This document shows positions 9,995 to 19,672 of a stretch of DNA of 64,000 nucleotides, one piece after another. The stretch covers positions 62,001-126,000 of the forward strand of contig PUQB01000068.1 of NCBI GenBank assembly GCA_003024785.1. Direction: 5' to 3'. The notes below the pieces were generated by a model that ran no database searches, was not told where the DNA came from, and saw only the letters and a program-made list of their open reading frames with translations. Position numbers and translations under genes: made by a program. Within the stretch, counting starts at the first letter, position 1. Every line of letters begins with the position of its first letter. Source of the DNA: Selaginella tamariscina (taxonomy: Eukaryota > Streptophyta > Lycopodiopsida > Selaginellales > Selaginellaceae).

Positions 9995-12060
9995 AAGGAC
10001 GATTTGATCAAACAAGGAGATCGAGTCATTAGTATGGAGTCGTCGTCAAATTCTGGGTAAGAATTAAAATAAAATCTGTTATACTCGGATACTTGAACTA
10101 ATCATTTTTGTATTCAGATGTGGGAATTAAGGTGACATTAAAGACGAGAGCAGGAGAAGAGATGGGCAGGGGGATTCTGGAATCAACTTGGCCATATTTC
10201 AAACTAAACGGGAAGCGCATTGGAACAACCATGGTTGCTGTCAAACTAACCTCTGTCACATCGCATAGACAAGCAAAACAATGGAAAGTGGGTGTGCTAG
10301 TCAAGCATCCCAAAGCATGCTGTGAACCCAGATTGAACGATGCTCGACACATATGCCTTGTTCCATCCAATGTCACGTTCTCGGATCCAGAGGTCGCCAG
10401 TTACAACATTAATTTCGGGTGGTTTTGTCGACTTGTGGATAATGACGTTCACGTGTTCACTAATGATGTTGACCTTGGAGTTCTTCTTCAACTCAACGAA
10501 AGCCCATCTATGGAGGGGATCCATCTGGATGTCTACTTTGAAGATCTTCAGACTCATCGAGTAGGTGTATTGTCAGGAGATATTGCTTCACAATACAGAA
10601 AATCAGCAAGTGGAGCAATCGTCCCTCTTCACATTGAAGAAGAACACTGCGACATCATAAAGGAGATTGAGAGGGTGGCTTGGTCTCAGGTTCTTTACAG
10701 ATCACGTTTAATTTGCTTAGAAAATTTCGGGAGCTGGAAGAGTGTGCCGAGAACCTTAGAACAGCATCAATCGGGGATCACACATGTTGATTCGGATCGT
10801 AGAAGAAAATCATTAGTCGTTTTGTCAGCTGCACCTGTGGCGTCTCATGCTGCAATAAGCCACAAGGAAATGATGTTGGATGATAGGATTTACCAGTGTA
10901 GGGTTAAGTATTGCAGCGTCAACCCAAACTTCAATTACAGGCCACTGAATCAGGAACGTGTAGCTGAGCTCATGGAGAAGATGAAGGACGACAATTCTTA
11001 CACCGTTCCACATAATGCTGTTTTGTGCGCATACTACGAGAGACACAAAGGCGCTGACAAAGTGTGGATCACAACACCGGAACAAATGAGGAGGGTTCAG
11101 ACGGAGAATAGAAAATCAGTTAAGTACTACATCATTAGTGGCTAGCACACAATAACGACAGCCCAACGACTTCTCGACGAACACAACAAAGGAACGATGG
11201 CAACAAAACTTTCCGAGCATACCCGTGAGAAGCTGACGAAAAGATCGGCGTTTTTAGCGAAGCCGAATCTCACAATCGAGCAGTACCATAAGTTATCAGC
11301 GGAATGGGACGCTGCAGACACTAACCACTACAACAGCAAAATATGGGAGAAGTTCAAACACATGCGAGCCGTGTGGGAATCTCTTCAGCGACCACAAAGA
11401 GCTACCGCAGGGAATACACAATCTGCGGAATACCGGGTAAGCAAATTGTTTGGGCGGGATTTATCTTGCCGGTATATTAATCTGTCTTTTTCCTCAGAGA
11501 GTTGAAGAAATTGTAGCAGTTGATTTTGCCCAGGTGGGCGGGAAGGAAACATCATTTTTGATGATGTTGATTTCTTGTCCCGAGGATAGGATCTTTGTGA
11601 AATGGTTGGGGATTATAGAATCCTTTGCAAAAGGAACACTTAAGAAGAAGCAGACAAGTGAAGTGGAGCCCTTAGAGAAGTCTGCAAAGAAACCCAGTAA
11701 GACGTCGAATGCTAAGTCTGTTCAATCTATAAAGGATGTAGACAACGATTTTAAGCTCACATGGTTGAAGCCTTTAAATGGAACAACGATGGAGGAGATG
11801 GAAGTCTTAACTGATTTGGTGATTGATGGCAAATTACAGATTAACAACAGCAGCCCCACCTCTCCTTTTCATCTCAAGGCAATGGAGTTGAAGACGATCA
11901 GGCACTTCAAGGAGTGGTTGGGAATACACTGCCACAAACTGGGTTGGATTTCGGCTTCAACATACGAAGAGGTCAGCAAATATTTGCATGTGACAAATGA
12001 TGATATGCTTGTCGAATGGGTGAATCAATCGGAAGATCTGGGCAAGAATCTATTGCACGC
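9995..12060 (+). pseudogene. ParB-like domain / methyltransferase-like gene, 5' part
   Basis: A small exon-like piece (9995-10056, ending at GTAAGA) precedes a long open frame from 10118, but their phases do not match, so the start is unresolved. The frame has an unrecognised ~260-residue N-terminal region. It then shows a ParB/sulfiredoxin-type domain: NPNFNYRPLNQERVAELMEK, then YYIISG, a TAG at 11143-11145, and HTITTAQRLLDEHN. In this family the motif is SGxHR..A, so the TAG sits where Gln (CAG) is expected. A 61-bp intron (11437-11497, GTAAGC...CTCAG) joins SAEYR to RVEEIVAVDFAQ. The frame continues to 12060, where chromovirus B is inserted, and resumes in frame at 18284. ParB-type domains bind or cut DNA. 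The role here is unknown. Confidence 0.6.
11437..11497 (+). other. 61-bp intron containing a palindrome-array-like core
   Basis: GTAAGC donor and TTTTTCCTCAG acceptor, with open frame on both sides. Inside it, 11452-11472 reads GGGCGGGATTTATCTTGCC, a degenerate form of the palindrome that is arrayed at 7795-9695. The length is near the lower limit for plant introns. The next intron of the same gene (18564-18616) is shorter still, at 53 bp. Confidence 0.55.
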
Positions 12061-12625
12061 TGTCACAACCCGATATAGGATGCAGATACAGGTTTCCGGA
12101 TACAGGATACAGGATGCAGGATTTCGGATACAGGATACGGGTTACAGGATATGCCTGCAGGATATTCCTACAGGATATACCTATAGGATATTCCTATAGG
12201 ATATGCCTATAGGATATGCTACAGGATATGCCTAGAGGATAAGGGACACTATTCTTAGCTCATGACTAGATTAGACTCATGACTAGATTAGCTTGGAGTT
12301 GTGAGCATAAAAGCTCCGACCTAATTGTTGTACAATCAGTTACTATCAACACCAGTCATTCTACGATTATTCTTGTTCCTTGTCTTGTCTTGTTCTTGTC
12401 TTACTCTTTGCCTCCTGCTCCTGTCTTGTCTTGGATCCTGTCTAGTTCCTATCTTGTTCTTGGATCCTATCCTGATCCTGTCCTGCTCCTGGATCCGTCC
12501 TGTTCCTGATCCGTCTGTTCCTATTCCTGTTCCTGTTCCTGTCCTGCTCTCGGTCCTGTTCCTGAGTCAAGCCTTCCTGTTCCGGAATCCTACTCGTTTC
12601 CTGGTTCCTGGATCGTGGCTTGACA
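12061..12625 (+). repeat. 5' LTR of chromovirus B
   Basis: Starts TGTCACAACCCGATA and ends GTGGCTTGACA. It matches the 3' LTR at 17704-18278 almost throughout. U3 consists largely of degenerate ACAGGATA/TTCCTGCAGGATA words (12075-12240). R and U5 are rich in CTTGTTCCTGT-type words. Confidence 0.95.
12306..12349 (+). promoter_or_regulatory. LTR core promoter and predicted RNA 5' end of chromovirus B
   Basis: CATAAAAG at 12306-12313 is TATA-like. About 30 bp further is CAGTTACTATCAA (12337-12349), which is exactly complementary to 12628-12640 just inside the LTR. This is where the transcript should begin if the RNA 5' end primes its own reverse transcription. Confidence 0.6.
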
Positions 12626-12627
12626 GT

Positions 12628-12640
12628 TTGATAGTAACTG
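12628..12640 (+). promoter_or_regulatory. Self-priming primer-binding site of chromovirus B
   Basis: TTGATAGTAACTG begins two bases after the 5' LTR and is the exact reverse complement of 12337-12349. The site lacks the TGG start expected for tRNA priming. In copy A both partners carry the same T-to-A change, keeping the pairing intact. Confidence 0.75.
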
Positions 12641-12724
12641 CTTTCATAGCTCTTCGTTTCCTAGCTACTTTTTTTTCCTTGATTCTTTTCCTTCGTTTTT
12701 CTCCTTTCTTTCTTTCATAAGATC

Positions 12725-13697
12725 ATGGCTGATTTTGAGCACTTTCAACGCGAGCACCAAATGTTGCTTCATGAGCTGGCCACTTTGCGCCAAGTGGTCA
12801 CCGATTGCAAGGCTCCACCCATGCGGCACATGCAGCTGCTGATGCATCCTCCAAGGCTGCTGCGCAGGCTCTCTCTCAGGCATCGGTGGTTCCTTCTTCA
12901 TCGAACTTTTCTCCGGAGCCGAAGATCAGCATGCCAGAGAAGTTCAGTGGCAACCGTGCCGATTTCCAAGGTTTCCTGAATCAGATCCGGCTCTTGATCC
13001 GCATGCAACCACGCCGCTACTCGACGGATGCACAAAAGGTTGGCCTTTTGGCATCCTTACTAAGTGGATCTCCACGAGCTTGGGTTGCTCCCTTGCTGGA
13101 GCGTGACGACCCATTGATGGAGACTTTGAAGGTTTCGTGGCTGCCTTTGAAGCCTGTTTTGGAGATCCTGATAAGTACCGTTCTGCATGCACAAGTTACG
13201 GAAGGCTCACACAAGGATCCAGACCAGCTTCCGTTTATGCATCCGAATTCCAGCAATTGTGCACAAATTCCATGGGACGAGACTGCATTGATCGAACACT
13301 TTCGTTTTGGGCTGAGGGATGATGTGAAGGACCTTCTCCTTACATTACCGGATGCTCAAACGTTAGCGGAGATCATGCAACAGGCCGTTCGCTGCGACAA
13401 CCGTTTGTTCGAGCGCCGTCAGGAAAAATTCCGTCAGCAGTTCCTGCCAACCAATCCTGTAGCCGTAGCACATGTTCCTACGACACCTTCTGGAGCAGTT
13501 CCTATGGAGGTTAACAAATCCAAGCGTGGCCCACTTTCAACTGCTGAGAAGCAACGTCGTCGGGTGAGAACCTATGCTTGTATTGTGGTGCAGCAGGACA
13601 CAAGGTGGCGGAATGTCCTAATAAAGCCAGAACGTTCAAGACGCGTGAAGCCGAAGCTGAAGTTCAGTCGGAAAACTTCAATGTCCACTTCGTCTAG
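12725..13697 (+). pseudogene. Chromovirus B gag
   Basis: ATG at 12725 (MADFEHFQREHQMLLHEL). The gag core reads PEKFSGNRADFQGFLNQIRL, SGSPRAWVAPLLERDD and DETALIEHFRFGLRDDVKDL. The zinc knuckle is CLYCGAAGHKVAEC at about 13575-13616, and the stop is TAG at 13695-13697. The frame is broken after about residue 30 (near 12805), near 13130 and before the knuckle. A GGAAAAC sequence at 13670-13676, just before the stop, is a possible -1 slippage site into pol. The product would be the structural particle protein. Confidence 0.85.
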
Positions 13698-14640
13698 GAG
13701 CCGCGAAGTTGGACGTAGGTGCAGGCTCCATTGGTGCTGCTCATACCATTCCATCACTCAAGTTTCCTGTACACATTCGCCTCAATAATCGAGAGCTCAA
13801 GGAGTTTGCCCTGTTAGACACTGGTGCAAATGCATGTTTCATGGATGACACTTTTGCAGCTCAGCATGGCATTCCGGTGGTGAAGTTGAAGCGTGCAGTT
13901 CCTGTAGAGGTGGCCGATGGTCGTTTGATTGCTTCTGGCGCAGTTACCCACGCTACCACACTCTCTCTTGCAGTCATGGCGCATTCAACTGTTCAATTTC
14001 CTTCAACTTGATCAAGACTCGGTCGACTCCCATCATTTTTGGCATGCCATGGTTCGTTGTTGCAAATCCGCAGATCGACTGGAGGTCTAGGACGCTCACG
14101 TTTTCCTCTCCAGCAGCCAGGATCAATCCTGTACCTTCCTGCGTGCAGGATACATCCTTGGTGTCTGAGGCAGTACAAGCTACAGGATTGACCGTGCCTG
14201 TACCAGTGTTGAAGACTCTTCCTCGACAGGATTCACCTCATGTCAGTTCCTCAGCACATCCGCAGGTTCTCTCCACTCCTGTAAGTTTGCGGATTCCTGT
14301 ACAGGGTTCTTCCAATCCTGTATCAGTGTCGAAGGTTCCTCCTCAACAGGATCCACCTCCTGTTGGTTCGTCAGCACACTCACAGGCTCTCCCTCACTCC
14401 TGTGCAACCACGGACTTCTGTACAGGATTCTTCCAATCCTGTACACTCGTCAACATCCACACAGGTTTCTCCCAATCCTGCCTCCTTTTGTTACTCTTCC
14501 TCTGTTCCACCCCCAAGATCCTTCCTCTTTTTCAGTCACACTCCCTCCTGCTCCTCTCCGAGTTCTTACCACTACCATGCATGAACTTACCACTGATCCT
14601 GCTCCTTTCCACCTTTTTGCCTTTCAAGTAACTCCTACGT
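13698..14640 (+). pseudogene. Chromovirus B protease and proline-rich linker
   Basis: In the -1 frame relative to gag, the reading is open across the gag stop (LGAAKLDVGAGSIGAAHTIP). It leads into the retropepsin-like segment FPVHIRLNN and LLDTGANACFMDDTF, with the catalytic DTG. A frame break near 14008 is followed by FGMPWFVVANPQIDWRS, the typical end of this protease domain. A long Pro/Ser/Val-rich linker then runs to about 14630, with TCCTGTACAGG-type words repeated in its DNA. The protease would cut the Gag-Pol polyprotein. Confidence 0.85.
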
Positions 14641-14729
14641 CCTCTTCTACCTTTCCTGTGTCTGACTCTCCTGTTTTTCAATCTCCTTCGCCTACTCCTT
14701 CTTCTTCTCTCCTTCTCCTTCTCTCTCTC

Positions 14730-16230
14730 TACCATCCAAGTACCACGACTTTAAGGACGTTTTTGACAAGCACAAGGCTACAGTTCTTCCTGTTCACAGG
14801 TCCTACGACTGTCCTATTGATCTTGCAGAAGGAAAGACCCACCGTTCGGACCGATTTACGCATTGTCACCCACAGAGTTGGAGGTTCTTCGCCTACATCG
14901 AGGACAACTTGGCATCCGGCTTCATTCGTCACTCAAAGTCCCCTGCAGGAGCGCCAATCTTCTTTGTCAAGAAGAAGGATGGGAGCTTACGTTTGGTTGT
15001 GGACTACAGGGGTTTGAATCAAGCTACCATTCGGAATCGGTACCCGTTGCCATTGATCCCGGAACTTCTCGATCGGCTGCGAGGAGCAAAGGTGTTCACG
15101 AAGATCGACTTACGAGGGGCCTACAACCTTGTACGGATTCGTCCCGGCGATGAGTGGAAGACTGCCTTTCGTACAAGGTATGGACACTTCGAGTACACGG
15201 TGATGCCTTTCGGCCTTACCAATGCCCCAGCTGTGTTCCAACACATGGTGAACGACATCTTTCGTGACTTCTTGGACCAGTTTGTGGTGATCTACCTCGA
15301 CGACATTTTGATTTTCTCCAAGGACCAGGCGGCACATGACAAGCATGTACGGTTGGTTACAGCGGCTTCGTGAGCATGGCTTGTATGCGAAGTTGGAGAA
15401 GTGTTTTTTCGATAGGGATTCTGTGGAGTTCTTGGGCTACATCGTCTCTCCTGCTGGCGTTTCCATGGACATGCACAAGGTGAAGACCATCGTGGAGTGG
15501 GAGAGGCCCAAGTCTGTACGAGATGTACAATGTTTCCTTGGCTTTGCAAACTTCTACAGGCGATTCATACAGGACTTCTCCAAGCGTGTACTTCCACTCA
15601 CGGAACTCACCAAGCGCACAGAGGTTTTCTCTTGGTCCGACAAGGCGGAACATGCATTCACAACACTCAAGGACACCTTCACGACAGCTCCGATTTTAGC
15701 ACATCCTGATCCTTCTCGTCCTTTCTTCGTTGAAGCAGATGCCTCGGATTTTGCAGTAGGATCCGTCCTATCGCAAGTTGGAGAGGACAAGTTGCTTCAT
15801 CCTGTAGCTTTTCACTCTCGTAAGTTCCTGTCGGCGGAGATCAATACGAGATTCATGACAAGGAACTCAAGGCCATTGTGGATTCGTTTGAGGAGTGGCG
15901 GCATTTCCTGGAAGGTGCTGCACATCCTGTACAAGTTCTTACGGATCACAAGAACCTGGAGTACTTTCAAACGGCTCGAGTTCTCAGTCGGCGACAGGCT
16001 AGGTGGGCAGAGTTCCTATCACGTTTTGACTTCGTCATCGTCTACAGGCCCGGTTTTCGGAATGGCAAGGCGGACGCATTGTCTAGGCGCTCTTACCTTG
16101 CACCAAGCCCGGGCGATCCTGCATTTGACTGTCAAAGGCAAGTGTTGTTGGGTCCTGATCGATTCCGGCTTGCGGCACTGCAGGTTCATCAGGCTCCAGC
16201 AATTCAACACTCCTACAGGACGTCCGTTCG
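14730..16230 (+). pseudogene. Chromovirus B reverse transcriptase and RNase H
   Basis: [55 protein letters not shown] and the active-site YLDDILIFS (near 15290-15320). A frameshift near 15345 leads into [20 protein letters not shown] and [18 protein letters not shown]. RNase [21 protein letters not shown] and, after another shift near 15850, [20 protein letters not shown] and [12 protein letters not shown]. All catalytic motifs are visible but spread over several frames. The domains copy the RNA into DNA in the cytoplasmic particle. Confidence 0.92.
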
Positions 16231-16233
16231 CAG

Positions 16234-17700
16234 TTGGCTACAGACGACTTGGCAAAGAATGTGTTCTCACACATTCATCCTGACGTTGCAAGTTCCTCTT
16301 CCTCCAGTTCCCGTCCAGACTACAACCTGTTCACCATACAGGATGGACTCCTGTACCGGGAAGGTCTCCTGTACGTTCCTGTTGGTGTTTGCAGGACTCG
16401 TGTGGTACAGGATTGTCATGATACCCCGGCTACAGGACATTTTGGTGTGGCCAAGACAGTTGAGTTGGTGACTCGCAACTATTGGTGGCCTGGGTTGCGA
16501 GGTTTTGTGGAAAGGTTTGTACGGAGTTGTGACACCTGCAACAGGTCGAAGATGCCTCATCATGCACCTTCTGGTCTTCTTCGTCCTCTTCCTGTTCCTT
16601 CTGCTCCTTGGAGATCCATTTCTATGGATTTCCTCACAGATCTTCCTCCTTCTCGTGGATTCGATGCAGTTCTTGTGGTGGTTGACCGTTTCACCAAGCA
16701 GGCTCATTTCCTACCCTGCAACAAGACAGCTACAGGTCAGACAACTGCCGAGTTGGTGATCCGTGAGGTGTTCCGACATCATGGTCTTCCTGAGAGCATT
16801 GTTTCCGATCGAGGTCCACAATTCATGTCCAAGTTTTGGCGAGAGCTTCTTCGGAGTCTACAGGTTAAAGCGGATCTTTCTTCAGGATATCACCCGCAAA
16901 CTGATGGACAGTCAGAACGCACAATCCAGACCTTGGAGCAATATCTTCGTGCTTCATCAGTTACCAACAGGATAATTGGTTGGACCTTCTTCCTATGGCG
17001 GAGTTTGCCTACAACAACTCCATTCACGCATCTACAGGCCAGACACCTTTCTTTGCTCTTACAGGCCACCATCCACGTTTTGACTTTGCTTCCTCTGCTC
17101 TCCTTCTTCCGCTCCTGCAGTACAGGATCGTCTCCAGCATCTTCGTCAGGTACAGGATGATCTCCGGTTCATCTTCAGCAGGCACAGGAACGGTACAAGC
17201 ATCATGCTGATGCCACGTCAGCCGGCACCTGCATACAAGATTGGTGATCTCGTGTGGCTTCTTCGTCGACACATTCGCACCAACAGGCCTTCTTCTAAGT
17301 TGGATTTTCAACGATTGGGCCCTTACAGGATCGTGGCGGAGGTAAATCCTGTAGCTTTCCGACTCGAGTTACCATCCACGGTGAAACTTCATCCTGTGTT
17401 TCACACCTCCTTGTTGGAGCCGTATCATCCTTCTTCTCTTCCTGGTCGTGCTTCTTCTCCTCCCCCTCCTGTGGTCATTGCTGGTGAACCTGAGTACGAA
17501 GTTGCAGCCATCCTTGATTCTCGTCTTCATCGTCGCCAACTTCAATACTTGGTGGATTGGAAAGGTTATTTGCCTACCGATCGCACTTGGGAACCTGCAT
17601 CCAACTTACTCCATGCTTCTTCCAAAGTTGCTGCCTTCCATCGGCATTATCCTGCTAAACCAGGTCCTAAGACTCGTGGAACTCGTCCTTAGGGAGGAGG
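16234..17700 (+). pseudogene. Chromovirus B integrase with C-terminal chromodomain
   Basis: The zinc-binding HHCC region ([10 protein letters not shown]..., then CDTCNRSK) comes first. The catalytic core follows with its D, D and E: SISMDFLTDLPPS, SIVSDRGPQF, YHPQTDGQSERTIQ. A frameshift near 16960-17000 leads to MAEFAYNNSIHASTGQTPF, and 17204-17692 gives the C-terminal part (FQRLGPYRIVAEVNPVAFRL). The chromodomain follows: EYEVAAILDSRLH, LQYLVDWKGY, TWEPASNL. The chromodomain normally targets integration to marked histones. It ends in TAG, 11 bp before the 3' LTR. Confidence 0.92.
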
Positions 17701-17703
17701 TGC

Positions 17704-18278
17704 TGTCACAACCCGATATAGGATGCAGGATACAGGTTTCCGGATACAGGATACAGGATGCAGGATTTCGGATACAGGATACGGGTTACAGGATATGCCT
17801 GCAGGATATTCCTACAGGATATACCTATAGGATATTCCTATAGGATATGCCTATAGGATATGCTACAGGATATGCCTAGAGGATAAGGGACACTATTCTT
17901 AGCTCATGACTAGATTAGACTCATGACTAGATTAGCTTGGAGTTGTGAGCATAAAAGCTCCGACCTAATTGTTGTACAATCAGTTACTATCAACACCAGT
18001 CATTCTACGATTATTCTTGTTCCTTGCTTGTCTTGTTCTTGTCTTACTCTTTGCCTCCTGCTCCTGTCTTGCTCTTGGATCCTGTCTAGTTCCTATCTTG
18101 TTCCTGGATCCTATCCTGATTGTCCTGCTCCTGGATCCGTCCTGTTCCTGTCCGTCCTGTCCTGGATTCCTGTTCCTATTCCTGTTCCTGTTCCTGTCCT
18201 CTCGGTCCTGTTCCTGAGTCAAGCCTTCCTGTTCCCGGAATCCTACTCGTTTCCTGGTTCCTGGATCGTGGCTTGACA
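17704..18278 (+). repeat. 3' LTR of chromovirus B
   Basis: TGTCACAACC...GGCTTGACA, nearly identical to 12061-12625. It is preceded by a purine-rich tract and followed by the target duplication CACGC. The TATA-like box is at 17950-17957 and CAGTTACTATCAA at 17981-17993. Confidence 0.95.
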
Positions 18279-19361
18279 CACGCCAACGCCAAAAAGGAGA
18301 ACATTGTGATGACGCCTTCTCTTATGGCAGTCCTTTAGCAGCGGAGAACCGAGTTGAACCTTATAAAGGAGGATGCTACGAATCACGACAAGCCCTACAG
18401 ATGTTTGTTGTTGGATTCGGAGACTTTATGGGGTACCATCACTGCTTGTAGGAAACTGTTTCAATTGTTCGTGATGGATCGACGGGTGTCAAAAAATCCT
18501 TCGACAGACAGGACACTAGAGGATTTGGTGGAGAAACTTAGCCATGCAAGCATTACAAAGAAGGTATTTATTATTGAATTCATACTTGCACTCTTGACTG
18601 ATATCTACATTTTCAGGTATTTTTCTTGATTCTTGCTCATGTCACCGATACCTTTGCCTTCTCCTTTGCCAAGAGGAATAAACATCGTTGGACATGATTT
18701 TATATGAATGATGCTGATCCGAAGTGCATTGATTCGGTTGTTCACTTGGTTGTTAGGAATGCGCCAAACAGTTTCAAACTTCCAAATGACTGGCCAGGCA
18801 TCTGTTTGCACTCCAACGGCCCTGATCCTCTCTGATACACCGATAGGACAGAGTGACGTATTCGGCAATGTACGTTATCCAAACATCACAAGTTAAGCGG
18901 CACGGAGCATCGTCAATTTGATCAGGGGTCCTCACAGTGATGCGTGGGTTTTTGACTACTGCACTAGGGGGTCCGTTTTGAAGGAGTGTTACCTTCGGCA
19001 TACATGTGTATTTGCCGTTGAAAAGGATAAGACCATGGTTGAGGACCTGAACAAGTGGATAGATAGGTTCTCAACTGAGTACCCCAACGAATCCATAAAG
19101 GAGTATTTGAGAAAGTTCCCTCCAGATAAGTGCGATAGCTCTGAAGGCGAATCTGATTCAATGTCGGAGTCTGAGAACGAACTTCAATCATATATTAGAC
19201 CGGAAGTTATCTCGAGGAGTACAGAACATTCGCACACTCCAGTACCCATGGAAACATCAATAGAAGATGCAGAAGATCTTGAACCATCTCACAAGCGGCT
19301 TAGACCTTCTTCGCCTCACTCAGAAGGTAATAGCGAAGAAGAATTGTTAATGAATTGTTAG
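18279..19361 (+). pseudogene. ParB-like / methyltransferase-like gene, 3' part
   Basis: It continues the frame interrupted at 12060 (GKNLLHANAKKENIV). An in-frame TAG at 18336-18338 again precedes Gln-like context. A 53-bp intron (18564-18616) follows ASITKK and leads to VFLILAHVTDTFAFSFAK, with TGA at 18695-18697. The frame then changes near 18835 and resumes (SDVFGNVRYPNIT, AARSIVNLIRGPHS). The segment AWVFDYCTRGSVLKECYLRH with FAVEKD resembles motif I (DPFxGSGTT...GxE) of beta-type amino-DNA methyltransferases, and Pro-rich PNITSAARSI fits the segment before it. An acidic Ser/Glu-rich tail (EGESDSMSESENE) ends with TAG at 19361. Function is inferred. There are at least four inactivating lesions plus the chromovirus insertion. 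Confidence 0.55.
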
Positions 19362-19672
19362 AGTGACGAATAGTTGTAAATGAGTGTAACATAAGGCATT
19401 TTTGTATATTTCGTTTATATTTGTACAGAAAATAAATTCTCAAGGATTAATGAAGCTTTTAGTTCAAACATGGGTCACACATTAACAAGGTAAATATATA
19501 CCTTGATAATTTTAAGGTCAGCTAATTATCATTTTGCAGATGTAATGAAACAATTGAAAACATGGATTTTCAGCATTGGCATGAGGTAAGAGAGGGGTTT
19601 GGCGACAATTTCTTGTGCCACATGTCAAAATGACAAAGTTCATGCAGGAAATGGGTTCAAAACATCGTTACC

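Larger units (their letters stand above)
12061..18278 (+). mobile_element. Chromovirus-type Ty3/gypsy LTR retrotransposon, copy B (complete length)
   Basis: Full-length element: 5' LTR 12061-12625, self-priming site 12628-12640, gag, protease, reverse transcriptase, RNase H, integrase, chromodomain, polypurine tract (AGGGAGGAGGTGC, ending 17703), 3' LTR 17704-18278. The 5-bp target duplication CACGC is perfect (12056-12060 and 18279-18283). The LTRs are nearly identical apart from small indels, so the insertion is fairly recent. Several coding frames are nevertheless shifted. The target is the coding region of the ParB-like gene. Integrase plus a C-terminal chromodomain place it in the chromoviruses. 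Confidence 0.96.

Noticed and set aside
12061..18278. Centromeric CRM-type chromovirus
   Set aside because: The chromodomain here is a canonical aromatic-cage type (YLVDWKGY...TWEP) and priming is self-primed, unlike CRM elements.
10118..19361. Two or more separate genes (ParB-like, middle part, methyltransferase-like)
   Set aside because: The reading frame resumes exactly across the chromovirus target site, and stops are single-base changes in otherwise continuous coding sequence. One broken gene is simpler, though joining at the 5' end is unresolved.
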